In this document: positions 8,503 through 20,090 of the stretch, in pieces
How the letters are laid out: every line of letters starts with the position of its first letter
Numbering within the stretch: position 1 is the first letter of the stretch
Assembly (NCBI RefSeq): GCF_902859585.1
Contig: NZ_CADIJM010000002.1
Location: forward strand, 906,090 to 970,089
Reading direction: 5' to 3'
DNA length: 64,000 nucleotides
Source: Achromobacter animicus
Lineage (GTDB): Bacteria > Pseudomonadota > Gammaproteobacteria > Burkholderiales > Burkholderiaceae_B
The notes under the pieces: generated by a model
Told to the model about the DNA's origin: nothing
What the model saw: the letters and a program-made list of their open reading frames with translations, nothing else
Databases searched by the model: none
Translations under genes and position numbers: made by a program

Positions 8503-8528
8503 GCGTGCCGGCTCGGCGGCCGGCACGC
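8503..8528. terminator. hairpin between convergent genes
   Basis: GCGTGCCGGC and GCCGGCACGC form a perfect 10-bp stem with a 6-nt loop between two converging genes. There is no T-tract. A two-way terminator is likely but not certain. Confidence 0.5.
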
Positions 8529-8541
8529 ATGTTGTCTGTGG

Positions 8542-9735
8542 TCAGTCCTGCACCAGGTACGCCTGTCCGCCCGGCTTCAGATACGCCGCCAGATCGCTGA
8601 ACGGCACCTGCGCCAGCGTGCCAAGACACACGCCCGACGCGTGCCCCACGCCCGACACCGACAGGCTCAGCGCACCCGGGGCGGTCGCGCCCAGCGCAAG
8701 ATACGTGGGCCAAAGATCCCAGCAGCCTTCCTTGGAGCGGTCTTCCGTCAGGCCCGCCTCGTCGCGCGCCGCCAGGGTTTTCTGTACCTGGCCGGCAAGT
8801 TCCTTCAGCGCGGGGCGCGGTTCGCGGTTGTTCGGCTCGTAGGCGTCGAACACGCGGTTCCAATCCAGGGTTTCGCCGCGCAGCAGGTCCAGCGTGTAGG
8901 GATCGAAGTGATTGTTGGGATGCGCGCCGCCACAGTCCAGGCTGCCGGACTCGGTCACGGTCATCATCGCGCTGGACAGCCACGGCACCTTCACGACCTC
9001 TTCCTCGTAGTTGCCCAGCGTTCCCGCGGACGGGCCGTCGCTGGTGTAGGCCGTGGCCTTGCAGGCCAGTGCTGCGTGGCTCATGCGCCAGTGGCGCTGT
9101 TCGAGCAGATGGTTGACGCGTGCCATGACCGCTTTGTCCGGATGCCGCGACAGGCGCGGATAGCTGAATTGCGTGCGCGGATCGCGCCACATGCGATAGG
9201 CCACGGTGGCGCTGCCGATGTCGTCGCCCACGGGCTCGGCATGACCCGCTAGTTTGAGCGTGTCGTAAGGCACGCGGGCCGCGTCGATCTCTACGCCGAA
9301 CTCGATGCCGCCATCGGGCGTCAGCGCGCTGGCGTCGTACTGCGCGGCACGCTTGAGCGTGAAGCTGCGTTGCTCGCCCGTACGCGTGTCGATCCAGACC
9401 CCCCGATAGCCCTGCGCGTCGAGCGTGCCTTGCCAGGTGGCGGCAGGCTTTGCGCCCGGCTGTTTGGCGGCCTGGTACGTCAGCGGCTCGGCCAGCGATT
9501 TGACGGTGCCTTTGAGCGGAATGTCGACGCCGTTCTTGGGATAGAAGTAGCGTCCGGTCAGCTCGCCGTCGGCGGCCGCGCTGTCCAGCTCCATCACGAT
9601 GTCGCCCACGCCTTGCAGCGTGCCCGTGTAGACGGTGCGCTCGGCGGCGCTGGCCTCGCCGGGCGCCTGCAGCAGCAGGGCCAGCGCCAAGGCGCCAATC
9701 GGAATCGAAAGCGGGCGTGCAATGGGAAAGGGCAT
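8542..9735 (-). CDS. exported hypothetical protein with RsiV/DUF3298-like region
   Basis: This 397-aa protein begins with a signal peptide (SIPIGALALALLLQAPGEASA, cut after ASA). The N-terminal half (VYTGTLQGVGDIVMELD, then TGRYFYPKNGVDIPLKG) looks like a beta-rich module. The C-terminal half contains YPRLSR, 'MMTVTESGSLDCGGAHPNNHFDPYTLDLLRG' split by short gaps, and 'YLALGATAPGALSLS'. This layout, with a GGAHPN-type motif, recalls DUF3298-type extracellular domains. No catalytic residues could be named. The gene stands alone, converging with the upstream exported protein gene. The function is unknown. Confidence 0.7.
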   Translation of the reverse strand: MPFPIARPLSIPIGALALALLLQAPGEASAAERTVYTGTLQGVGDIVMELDSAAADGELTGRYFYPKNGVDIPLKGTVKSLAEPLTYQAAKQPGAKPAATWQGTLDAQGYRGVWIDTRTGEQRSFTLKRAAQYDASALTPDGGIEFGVEIDAARVPYDTLKLAGHAEPVGDDIGSATVAYRMWRDPRTQFSYPRLSRHPDKAVMARVNHLLEQRHWRMSHAALACKATAYTSDGPSAGTLGNYEEEVVKVPWLSSAMMTVTESGSLDCGGAHPNNHFDPYTLDLLRGETLDWNRVFDAYEPNNREPRPALKELAGQVQKTLAARDEAGLTEDRSKEGCWDLWPTYLALGATAPGALSLSVSGVGHASGVCLGTLAQVPFSDLAAYLKPGGQAYLVQD

Positions 9736-9790
9736 CTGCGTGGTGGACCCTGAGACGTGGGCCGGTCAATATACTCGACGCATCAGGGCT

Positions 9791-10519
9791 TCAATCTGCT
9801 GACCGCCACTGTCCAACGCTGGGGTCCACGCCAACGCGCCGGCCATCTGCCCAGACCTGTTCCTCATCCAGCCGCGACGCCGCTGCGGTGTCGATGTCGA
9901 AGACAATGCCAAGCGCCAGTGCGACCGCCGGATCTTCGATCGGCAGCTCCCAGGTCAGAAAGAGTTGCGACAGATCTTGGTCATCGGCAAAGTCCGCATC
10001 GTCGTACCCGCTTTGATGCCGGCGAATCACGGCGTGCGGCTGGCAGGTGTCGAAGACGATGGCCACGCCGCGTGTGAGCGCAATGCGGTGGCCGGTGCCG
10101 GGAAAATGCACGTCCAGGCCCTTGTCGTCGGACAGGAACAGATTGCAGAACGCCGCGCTGCCGTATTGACCGCCGTCGTGGTGATAGCGCGCGCCGCGGC
10201 AGGCCATCAGCGCCATGTCGCTGGCGCCCAGCACATCGCCCAGCCCTTGCGCGCGCGTCCAGTCGCGCATGGCTTGCACGCACTCGCCGAATGCCGGCCA
10301 GCGCGCGCGGGTGCGGGACAGCGGCATCTGCTCGACGTCGCCGGGTTCGAGCAGCAGCCGCGTGCGGATCTCGCGATCCCAATCGGCCAGCAGACGCGCC
10401 GGCGGCGCGGGCACGTCAAGGTGGCCAGCAAGCAGCCGGCTGCTGACGCTGCGGCTGCGCAACACGTCATCGTGCGCGTAAAAGAACGACGTCAATCGGT
10501 CCTGCATTGGGTGATTCAT
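9791..10519 (-). CDS. 2-oxoglutarate/Fe(II)-dependent oxygenase family protein
   Basis: This is a 242-aa protein. A probable iron-binding HxD is at H113 and D115 (in RYHHDGGQYG), with a distal H162 (QPHAVIRR) about 47 residues later. 'FLSDDKGLDVHFPGTG' and 'VAIVFDTCQPHAV' fit the double-stranded beta-helix fold of the 2OG-Fe(II) dioxygenases. The likely activity is hydroxylation of an unknown substrate. The 5' end carries a 20-bp tandem duplication that makes a short upstream frame whose TGA overlaps this ATG. A small gap separates it from the downstream-facing neighbour, and there is no obvious operon partner. Confidence 0.7.
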   Translation of the reverse strand: MNHPMQDRLTSFFYAHDDVLRSRSVSSRLLAGHLDVPAPPARLLADWDREIRTRLLLEPGDVEQMPLSRTRARWPAFGECVQAMRDWTRAQGLGDVLGASDMALMACRGARYHHDGGQYGSAAFCNLFLSDDKGLDVHFPGTGHRIALTRGVAIVFDTCQPHAVIRRHQSGYDDADFADDQDLSQLFLTWELPIEDPAVALALGIVFDIDTAAASRLDEEQVWADGRRVGVDPSVGQWRSAD

Positions 10520-10542
10520 GACTGCAATGGGTGATTCATGAG
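10503..10542. repeat. 20-bp tandem duplication spanning the oxygenase start
   Basis: TGCATTGGGTGATTCATGAC is followed directly by the same 20 bp with two changes. On the minus strand this yields an upstream 7-codon frame (MNHPLQS) whose stop TGA overlaps the oxygenase ATG. Confidence 0.75.
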
Positions 10543-10557
10543 CTGCGCCTGCCGCGC

Positions 10558-12300
10558 CTAACCTCCGCGTCCTTCATAGGCGCCTTCGTCGCCGTCCTCG
10601 TCTTCCATCGCGGCCTGCGCGCGTTCCAGCAGATAGCGCTTCAGGCCTTCAAGGCCATCCGGCGTCCAGTCCGTTACGCCGGTCACCGCGACCCACGCAT
10701 CCACATAGTGCTGCGGCGCGTAGACGTGTCCATACCCCATGGGCGTTGCCGTGCCCACCGCCATGTCCAGCGCCAGCTGCAACATCGTCACCACGGGATA
10801 CCAGCGCAGCTCGGGCGACACGTCCGGTCCCATCGGTGCGTTCATCCACGCGGGCGGACGGTACAGATCGCGGTAGTCGAAGAACGTGACCGGGTCGCTG
10901 GCGTATTGCAGGTAGACGACACGCATCGGCCCCCACGGCGCGTCGGACGGCACGGGCGAGCCATGCTGGTTCATGAAGCGCACGAAGGCGCCATCGCGCA
11001 GCTCGGGCAGCCAGGCGGGCGAGCCGGGATTGCGGGCGTCCGTGATCTTGCGCCAGACCCGGCTCTCAAAGGGCGGGCCGCTCCAGAGCGCGCCCTGGAT
11101 CGGATCGCCGATCATCTCGAACAGTTCGGCCGAGCCGGCGGAGTTCATGGCGCCCAGGCTCAGGCCATGCAGATACAGCCGGGGCCGCCGGTCCTTGGGC
11201 AGCGTGGTCCAGTGGCCATACACCGCCTGGAACAGGGCGCGCGCCGCCTCGGCGCCGTATTCAGGCTGCGCCAGCAGCGATAGTGGGCTGGACAGGTACG
11301 AATACTGCATTGCCACGCTGGCCACGTCGCCATTGAGCAGGTATTCCAGCGAGTCGGCGGCGGCGGGGTCGACCCACCCCGTGCCGGTTGGCGTGATGAC
11401 GACCAGCACCGAGCGGTCGAAGGCGCCGACGCGTTTCATCTCGTCCAGCGCAAGCTGCGCGCGGGCCTGCGGCGTGGCCGCGCCGCGCAGGCCGACATAG
11501 ACGCGGATGGGTTCCAGCGCCTCGCGTCCCGACTGCGTGGTGATCTCGCTGGCTGTCGGGCCCGACGCGATGTATTCGCGGCCCGCACGGCCCAGTTCAT
11601 TCCAGCGGATCAGCGACGCCGGACCGCCGGTCTTGTTATCGGCGGTCGGCTGCGGGCGTTCGGGTTCCAGCAGCGCGTCGAATTCTTTGAACGACGCATC
11701 CAGCACATGCAGCGCGCCGCGGAAGAACACGTCGGTCGCCAGCAGCCAGAAGATCAAAAGGGCGATGGCCGCGCCCGTGACGTTGGCCACACGCCGCGGT
11801 ACGACACGCCGCACCTGCCGGGTCAGATAGCGCGCGATCAACTTGAACAGCCGCGCCAGCGCCAGCAGCACGGCAAACGTCGCGAGGGCGATCAGGCTGA
11901 CCTTGATGGGATGTGCGCTGGTCACGGGTTCCATCTGCATCAGCGCGCGGATGGTGTTCTGCCATTCGGCTGCGCGGCCCAGGAATACGATCGCCACGGA
12001 CACGCACAGCAGGCCGATGACGGCATTGATGATGCGCGCGGTCCGGCCGCGGGGCTCGGGCAGTTCCATGTAGGCCCACAGCCAATGCCAGAGCACGCCC
12101 AGGCCATATCCCGCGGCAAGGCAAGTGCCGGCCAGCACGCCCTGCGTGACGTGGGTGCGGGGGATGAGGGTGGGCGTCAGCGCCGCGGCAAAGAACAGCG
12201 TGCCGAGCATGAGGCCGACGCCGGATAGGGACTCCAGGTGCGAGCGCAGGAAGGTAGGCAGGTGGCGGGGCAAGGTCTGCTGCACGGTGGGCGTCCTCAT
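10558..12300 (-). CDS. membrane-anchored alpha/beta hydrolase (Abhydrolase_9 family)
   Basis: This is a 580-aa protein with an N-terminal block of about five membrane segments, near residues 27-46, 52-78, 89-108, 133-153 and 174-193. A cytoplasmic or periplasmic alpha/beta-hydrolase domain follows. The nucleophile elbow is HGLSLGAM with Ser381. 'RVYVGLRGAATPQARAQLALDEMKR' and 'SVLVVITPTGTGWVDPAA' precede it, as in the Abhydrolase_9 family (PF10081 with its N-terminal membrane domain). 'DPVTFFDYRDLYRPP' and a late 'GYGHVYAPQHYVDAWVAVT' should hold the acid and His. The substrate is unknown. The family is common in proteobacteria and actinobacteria as a single gene, as here. Confidence 0.85.
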   Translation of the reverse strand: MRTPTVQQTLPRHLPTFLRSHLESLSGVGLMLGTLFFAAALTPTLIPRTHVTQGVLAGTCLAAGYGLGVLWHWLWAYMELPEPRGRTARIINAVIGLLCVSVAIVFLGRAAEWQNTIRALMQMEPVTSAHPIKVSLIALATFAVLLALARLFKLIARYLTRQVRRVVPRRVANVTGAAIALLIFWLLATDVFFRGALHVLDASFKEFDALLEPERPQPTADNKTGGPASLIRWNELGRAGREYIASGPTASEITTQSGREALEPIRVYVGLRGAATPQARAQLALDEMKRVGAFDRSVLVVITPTGTGWVDPAAADSLEYLLNGDVASVAMQYSYLSSPLSLLAQPEYGAEAARALFQAVYGHWTTLPKDRRPRLYLHGLSLGAMNSAGSAELFEMIGDPIQGALWSGPPFESRVWRKITDARNPGSPAWLPELRDGAFVRFMNQHGSPVPSDAPWGPMRVVYLQYASDPVTFFDYRDLYRPPAWMNAPMGPDVSPELRWYPVVTMLQLALDMAVGTATPMGYGHVYAPQHYVDAWVAVTGVTDWTPDGLEGLKRYLLERAQAAMEDEDGDEGAYEGRGG

Positions 12301-12387
12301 CCGGGAGGGAATGGCGGGGATTCTCGCACGTTGCCGCGCGATGGTCGCGGGTGACGATGTTTGCGGGTGCCGATACGGACGGTGCTG

Positions 12388-13047
12388 TCAGTCGCGGTCG
12401 GGCGCGCCCAGCGGAAAGAGCGTCCGGTAGGGCCGGGCCTCGTCGACCGCCCGCGCGAACGACGGCCGCGCCAGCAGCCGCGCGCGATAGGCCCGCAGAT
12501 GCGGATAAGCGTCGGCGATCGGGTGGGTCCAGTCGGCGTAGAACAAGGCGGGCGCGGCGGCGCAGTCGGCCAGCGTGAAGTCCCCGCCCGCCGCCCATGT
12601 GCGCGTCGCAAGCTGCGCGTCGATCCAGGCGTAGGCCCGTTCCAGCTTCTCCGCGGCCAGCGCCCGCGCTTCGTCACGCCTGGCGGGATCGCCGGTCAGC
12701 GCGCCGTTCACCGCGTGCTGCATCCAGTACATGACGTGCAGGTCGAAATAGCGGTCCAGAAAGCGCACGTCCAGCGCGGCCATCGGGTCGGCGGGAATCA
12801 GCCGGACCGGGCCGGGGTGGGTCAGTTGCAGGTATTCGATGATGATGCTGGACTCGGCGACGTTGCGTTCGCCGTCGACCAGCAGCGGAAACTTGCGCAG
12901 CGGCCAGCGCTCGATCCAATCGGCGGCATGCTGGGGCGTGTCGGGCCCGATGCTGCGGAACTCGAACGGCGTGGCGTTTTCGTACAGCGCGATCAGTGTC
13001 TTCTGCGTGTACGACGAAAAGGGATGACCGTAAAGTGCAGGCAGCAT
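12388..13047 (-). CDS. glutathione S-transferase family protein
   Basis: This 219-aa protein has the two-domain GST layout. The thioredoxin-like N-terminal domain (YGHPFSSYTQKTLIALYE, then KFPLLVDGERNVAESSIIIEYL with the cis-Pro and ESxxI glutathione-contacting motif) occupies about residues 5-80. The helical C-terminal domain includes 'DFTLADCAAAPALFYADW', the usual N-capping box region. Ser12/Ser13 could serve in place of a catalytic Tyr or Cys. ATG 13047 follows GAGGAGA. The substrate is unknown. It is transcribed toward, and close to, the membrane hydrolase gene. Confidence 0.9.
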   Translation of the reverse strand: MLPALYGHPFSSYTQKTLIALYENATPFEFRSIGPDTPQHAADWIERWPLRKFPLLVDGERNVAESSIIIEYLQLTHPGPVRLIPADPMAALDVRFLDRYFDLHVMYWMQHAVNGALTGDPARRDEARALAAEKLERAYAWIDAQLATRTWAAGGDFTLADCAAAPALFYADWTHPIADAYPHLRAYRARLLARPSFARAVDEARPYRTLFPLGAPDRD

Positions 13048-13214
13048 TCTCGGAGTCTCCTCGGACGTGGCTCACAGGTTAATGGGTCTCGGGCTGTTTC
13101 ACCAGACGGACGCCGCCGCGACGCCGCCGTGCGCGCCGGGCGCGAAAAGGAATACAGTGCATGACGGATCCCGGCGCAACGGCGCGGGGCCGACACCAAC
13201 AATACGGAGACAGG

Positions 13215-13979
13215 ATGGATACGGCAGGCAAGCAGGGCGCCAGCGTGCGCGAACAGGTCGGCGAAACGGAATGGCAGGTCCGCAAGGACCTGGCGGCGTT
13301 GTACCGGCTGGTGGCGCTGTTCGGGTGGGACGATCTGATCTTCACGCACATCACCGCCAAGGTGCCGGGCACAGAGCATTTCCTCATCAACCCCTACGGG
13401 ATGATGTTCGACGAGATCACCGCGTCCAGCCTGGTCAAGATCGACCTGCACGGCAACAAGGTGATGGACTCGGAATACGACATCAATCCCGCCGGCTTCA
13501 CCATCCACAGCTGTATCCATGCGGCGCGCAAGGATGCGATGTGCGTGCTGCACACGCATTCGATCAACGGCGTGGCGGTCTCGGCGCAGAAGGCGGGCCT
13601 CTTGCCGCTGTCGCAGTTCGCGTTCATCGTGCTGCGCTCGCTCAGCTACCACGACTACGAAGGTCTGGCGCTCAATCTCGACGAGCAGCCGCGCCTGGTG
13701 CGCGACCTGGGCGCCAACAACTACCTCATCCTGCGCAACCACGGCCTCTTGACCGTGGGTCAGAGCATGGCCGAGGCCTTTCAGGCCATGCACCGGATGG
13801 AAGCCGCCTGCATGGTGCAGGTGCGCGCCCAGGCCGGCGGCGAACTGACCCACATTCCCGCGGACATCCTGGCCCGCGCGGCGGTGGAGTCGCCGGCTGA
13901 CCGCGCCCACAAGGCCCAGCTGGCGTGGCCGGGCCTGCTGCGCCGGCTGGACCGGCGCAATCCGGGCTACGCGGAATAA
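13215..13979 (+). CDS. class II aldolase/adducin family protein
   Basis: This 254-aa protein has the class II aldolase fold. 'DLIFTHITAKVPGTEHFLINPYGMMFDEIT', read in short blocks, matches the substrate-phosphate loop. HTHS (in CVLHTHSING) and RNHG (in ILRNHGLLTVG) supply the three metal-binding His residues expected of the family. Members without a sugar-phosphate pathway nearby are usually annotated only to family level, and no pathway neighbour is seen here. ATG 13215 was chosen because of GGAGACAGG just upstream. A longer frame from 13161 lacks a good ribosome binding site. Confidence 0.88.
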   Translation: MDTAGKQGASVREQVGETEWQVRKDLAALYRLVALFGWDDLIFTHITAKVPGTEHFLINPYGMMFDEITASSLVKIDLHGNKVMDSEYDINPAGFTIHSCIHAARKDAMCVLHTHSINGVAVSAQKAGLLPLSQFAFIVLRSLSYHDYEGLALNLDEQPRLVRDLGANNYLILRNHGLLTVGQSMAEAFQAMHRMEAACMVQVRAQAGGELTHIPADILARAAVESPADRAHKAQLAWPGLLRRLDRRNPGYAE

Positions 13980-13986
13980 GCGTGAA

Positions 13987-14007
13987 GGCCGGTGCCCGAC
14001 ACCGGCC
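13987..14007. terminator. hairpin between convergent genes
   Basis: GGCCGGTG and CACCGGCC form an 8-bp stem with a 5-nt loop just after the aldolase stop and before the converging exported-protein gene. No T-tract follows. Confidence 0.5.
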
Positions 14008-14023
14008 AGCAGCACGTCGCCGA

Positions 14024-14812
14024 CTACTTCTTCGCAGCCGGATCCGCCGACAGGAACTCGGCGCAATCCGGCAGCGGCGTGGCCGGCTGGTATGTCGCGT
14101 CGCCGGCATTCCATGTGTAGGTGACGGTGTAGCTGCACTGCTTGTCCACCTGCGGCGCGAGCTGCGCCTTGGTCAGCGCGGGCCGCGCGCTTGAGTCCGC
14201 GAGACGACTGGCCCCTGACGGCGAGCGGGTGGCCTGCGTCTTCACCAGCAGATCCGGCAATTCCTTGCCCGGCAGGGCCTTCAACGATGCCGTGAACTGA
14301 TAGACATCGCTGCATTGCCCGGCGCGCTTTTCCTGGTCCGCCTCGTTGAAGCACGCCCGGATGGAGGCATCGGCCGAGTACGGCATGACGAGCACCAGGC
14401 TCGCGCCGGCCTGCTCGCCCAGATTGACGTCGTACAGATACAGATCCCGGCGTTCGAATCCGCCGCCGGAGAACGGGGTCGACGCCTTGAAATCCGGCTC
14501 CGCCGGGCCGATCACGCCGACCAGCGCCCGCTCTTCGCTCAAGCGGATCAGTTCCGGCCAGACCTTGAAATCCTTGAAGTCGGGAATGTCGGGCGAGTCC
14601 CAGAACCGGTAGTCGGCGCGCAGGGTCCTGCTGGTCGCGAATGGCCCGTTTTCGCTGAATGCGCCGTCCGTCTTGATGCCCACGCACCAGTCGGTCTGGG
14701 CGTTGCAATACAGCTTGTTGTCCGCGTTCAGCTTCAGGGGCTCGGTATCGGGGGCGGCCGATGCCGCGGCGGGCAGGGCGGCGCAGAGCAGCAGGGCAAA
14801 CACTTTTGACAC
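14024..14812 (-). CDS. exported hypothetical protein
   Basis: This 262-aa protein starts at GTG 14812, which has AAGGAAG 5 nt upstream. The predicted N-terminus is a classic signal peptide (KVFALLLCAALPAAASA). The mature part holds several Cys, including an early pair (YCNAQTDWCVG). It also has beta-rich stretches such as 'RDLYLYDVNLGEQAGASLVLVMPY' and 'CSYTVTYTWN' near the end. It is probably periplasmic or outer-membrane associated. I do not recognise the family. It converges with the aldolase gene. Confidence 0.7.
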   Translation of the reverse strand: MSKVFALLLCAALPAAASAAPDTEPLKLNADNKLYCNAQTDWCVGIKTDGAFSENGPFATSRTLRADYRFWDSPDIPDFKDFKVWPELIRLSEERALVGVIGPAEPDFKASTPFSGGGFERRDLYLYDVNLGEQAGASLVLVMPYSADASIRACFNEADQEKRAGQCSDVYQFTASLKALPGKELPDLLVKTQATRSPSGASRLADSSARPALTKAQLAPQVDKQCSYTVTYTWNAGDATYQPATPLPDCAEFLSADPAAKK

Positions 14813-14975
14813 GATTCTTCCTTCTTGTGGGATGCGCGCGGGCCGATATGTTACGGCCCGCGCAGCGCCGCTGGGGCGCGCCACATTTTGTAGGGAGTCG
14901 GGCCATTGCGCGCGACCCGATGGTGTCAAAAGATGAACAAACGTATCGGAGTCGATGCCGTTCGCGCCGGCGGCC

Positions 14976-15437
14976 TCAGTCGCGCACCGGGCCGTCGGGC
15001 GTATCGGTTTCCACCAGCCGGGCCAGTTGCAGCAGTGATTCCTGCCAGCCCAGGTAGCACATCTCGGTCGGGATGACCTCGGGAATGCCCTCCTGGACGA
15101 TGGTCAGTTCCGTGCCGCACGAGACCTGCCGCAGGTTGATGGTCGTCGTCATCTCGCCCGGCAGGGCGGGATCGTTGAAGCGGTCCGTGTAGCGAATCTT
15201 CTCGCCTTCCACCAGCTCCAGGTATTCGCCGCCGAACGGCTCCAGGTGGCCGGTGGCGAAGTTGCGAAAGGCCATCCGGTGCTTGCCGCCCACGCGCGCG
15301 TCCAGTTCCTGGACCGAGCAGGTGTAGCCATAGGGCGGAAGCCACTTGGCGACCGCGTCCGGTTCGAGAAAGGCGCGATAGACGCGGTCGGGGGAGGCGC
15401 GCAGGACGCGCAGGTGTCGTACGGTTCCGGTAGTCAT
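14976..15437 (-). CDS. SRPBCC (AHSA1-like) family protein
   Basis: This 153-aa protein has the START/Bet v1-like fold of the AHSA1 branch. 'SPDRVYRAFLEPDAVAKWLPP' near the N-terminus, 'GGKHRMAFRNF' and 'RYTDRF' in the middle, and a final 'YLGWQESLLQLARLVE' helix are typical. These proteins bind hydrophobic ligands or act as small-molecule stress proteins; no ligand can be assigned. AHSA1-type genes often sit beside an ArsR regulator, but none is seen here. It lies 93 bp beyond the start of the monooxygenase-side neighbour, on the same strand. Confidence 0.88.
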   Translation of the reverse strand: MTTGTVRHLRVLRASPDRVYRAFLEPDAVAKWLPPYGYTCSVQELDARVGGKHRMAFRNFATGHLEPFGGEYLELVEGEKIRYTDRFNDPALPGEMTTTINLRQVSCGTELTIVQEGIPEVIPTEMCYLGWQESLLQLARLVETDTPDGPVRD

Positions 15438-15530
15438 GGTGTAGTCCGCCTTGAATTGAGGGTGGGTGCATGACTACGACGAACGGCCGGCACCCGGATC
15501 GACACGGATTTACCTGGGGATTTCCCTAGG

Positions 15531-17114
15531 TCATGGCGTCTGCCCGGATTGGCGCAGCCGTTCAATGTACGCCGACAGCGTCTCGGCGTGCCGCTGCTCG
15601 GCGCGCAGGCCGACGTGCCCGTCCGCCCGCACCGCCAGCAGCATCATGTCGCCCACGCCCATCCGGGCCGCGGTGGCGGGCTCCAGGTAGGCGTCCACGT
15701 CGGTCACGCCATCGCTGGCGGTCAGGGAAACCACCACCTCGATGATGTAGCCGTCAGCCAGCGCCATCAGCTGGCGGCGCAGGTCCGACAGCGGCTGCTG
15801 CGGTGTGCCGGGGCCGCCAATCAACAAAACGGTATGCCCGCGCCGCCTGGCGTACTCGTGCAGCTTGCCCCGGCCGCCGGTGGAAAACCGCACGTCGATA
15901 TGGTCCGGCAGCCGCTGGCCCGGCCAGATGGCCTCGTGCCGGTCACCCATGACGATGGGCGACCTCGCGTAGTCGATGTCGAGTTCGGCTTCCGACACGG
16001 CCTCGCGGTGCCGCGCCTCGGGGTTGCCGAAGGCCGCGCGGATCGCCAGATCGCGCGCGCGCCGCTCTGCGTTGCCCTGCGCCATCTGCGCGCTTTCGGC
16101 GGCATCGCCCGACGCCATCACCATGTCGGCCACGGGCCGGCGTTCGGCGTGATAGCTGTCCAGCAGCGCGGGCGAACAATGTCCCTGGCAGACAAGTGCC
16201 AGCTTCCAGCCCAGGTTGTAGGCATCCTGCAGGCCGGTGTTCATGCCATGTCCCTGCGCCGGGCTGCACGTGTGCGCGGCGTCGCCCGCCAGCAGCACGC
16301 GGCCGGACCGGAACGCGCGCGCCACCTTGGTGTGGCATTCGAAGCGCGCCGGGTGCGAGACGTTGTAAAAGCCGGCGTCAGGCAGGTAGCGCCGCAGCGT
16401 GGACAGCGCGTCCTCGACCAGGTCCGACTCCGCGGAGCTGGGACGCAGGTAGACGCGCCAGCGCTCGCCGGGAAGCGCGGTCAGAATCACGGGAATCTGA
16501 TCGAGGTAGGCGTAGTTCGCCTCGAACGCCTCCGGCCAGTCGGGGATGGTGGCGTCGAACACGGCCCACGGCTGGTTGATGTCGTGGCCGTCCTGCTCGA
16601 TGCCGGTCAGCATCCGCACGGTGCTGTGATGCCCGTCGCAGCCGACGACCCACTGCGCCAGCACCTGCGACAGCTTGCCGCCGCGCTCCACGGTGGCCAG
16701 CACGCCGTCTTCCTGTTCCTGCAATCCCACCAGCTTCGTGGCGCGCGTGACCTTGCCGCCCAGCCGCGCCAGATGGTCGGCCAGCACCGTCTCCGTGACT
16801 TCTTCCGAGATGCCGATGTTGAAGGGATAGCGGCTGCCAGCAAGTTCCAGGTCGATGATGCCCAGTTCGCTGCCGCCCGCGTGAATGCGGGCGCGCCGCT
16901 GCTTCACGCCCGCGGCCAGCAGGGGTTCGATGATGCCCAGCGCATCCAGGATTTCAAGTGAACGCGGATGCACGACGGTCGCGCGGTCCCAATCCAGCGG
17001 GCGTTCGTGCGCATCGATCAGCAGGCAGTCAACGCCGCGGCGCTGCAATTCGGCGGCGGTCAACAGGCCGGCCGGGCCCGCGCCCACGACCAGGACGGAA
17101 ATCGAGATCACCAT
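15531..17114 (-). CDS. FAD-dependent aromatic-ring monooxygenase (PheA/TfdB family)
   Basis: This 527-aa flavoprotein hydroxylates a presumably aromatic substrate using NAD(P)H. It has the dinucleotide-binding GxGxxG (VVGAGPAGLLTAAEL, residues about 8-22), the DG motif (VGCDGHHSTVR) and the GD motif (VLLAGDAAHTCSPAQGHGMNTGLQDAYNLGWK, read in parts). A thioredoxin-like C-terminal extension, usual in PheA/TfdB-type enzymes, follows from about residue 400. ATG 17114 places the FAD loop at the N-terminus as expected. It is a lone gene; no ring-cleavage partner is nearby. The substrate is unknown. Confidence 0.9.
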   Translation of the reverse strand: MVISISVLVVGAGPAGLLTAAELQRRGVDCLLIDAHERPLDWDRATVVHPRSLEILDALGIIEPLLAAGVKQRRARIHAGGSELGIIDLELAGSRYPFNIGISEEVTETVLADHLARLGGKVTRATKLVGLQEQEDGVLATVERGGKLSQVLAQWVVGCDGHHSTVRMLTGIEQDGHDINQPWAVFDATIPDWPEAFEANYAYLDQIPVILTALPGERWRVYLRPSSAESDLVEDALSTLRRYLPDAGFYNVSHPARFECHTKVARAFRSGRVLLAGDAAHTCSPAQGHGMNTGLQDAYNLGWKLALVCQGHCSPALLDSYHAERRPVADMVMASGDAAESAQMAQGNAERRARDLAIRAAFGNPEARHREAVSEAELDIDYARSPIVMGDRHEAIWPGQRLPDHIDVRFSTGGRGKLHEYARRRGHTVLLIGGPGTPQQPLSDLRRQLMALADGYIIEVVVSLTASDGVTDVDAYLEPATAARMGVGDMMLLAVRADGHVGLRAEQRHAETLSAYIERLRQSGQTP

Positions 17115-17447
17115 GTCTTGCCCTCAGCAATGTGGTCATCAAGTCCTGCCGCAAGGGATGCAGCCTGCCCGGCAGTCGGAAGCAGCGCGGTCGCGCCGAT
17201 GCTGCCGGCAGCACGACAAAGGCGGCGCATTGCGCCGCCCCTGCCGTTTCGCGTGTTGCGAAATTAAAGCAGCGCCGGGGCGCCGTCAACGGCAATGCGC
17301 GGCGCCGCGCGCGAGTGGGGGTGGCACCTCGTTCCGCGGTATGGATGCATCAGTGCGCGCGGTCTCATGCGATGGGATGAGGCGCCGCTCGCCCGGTTGG
17401 CCACGCCCGCGAAGGCATCCGCCGTCCGGTCCATTACTATTTCAGCC
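17115..17447. other. divergent intergenic region with small palindromes
   Basis: About 330 bp between divergent genes. It holds a GGCGGCGC-ATT-GCGCCGCC hairpin (17221-17239) and TTTCGC-N5-GCGAAA (17247-17263), the latter in a slightly AT-richer patch that could be a promoter/operator. No good coding frame was found. Confidence 0.5.
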
Positions 17448-20084
<2,637 letters not shown>

Positions 20085-20090
20085 GGAAAC

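Noticed and set aside
14449-14475. GTTCGAATCC-like string suggesting a tRNA T-arm
   Set aside because: It lies inside the exported-protein coding frame, with no acceptor stem or anticodon arm around it.
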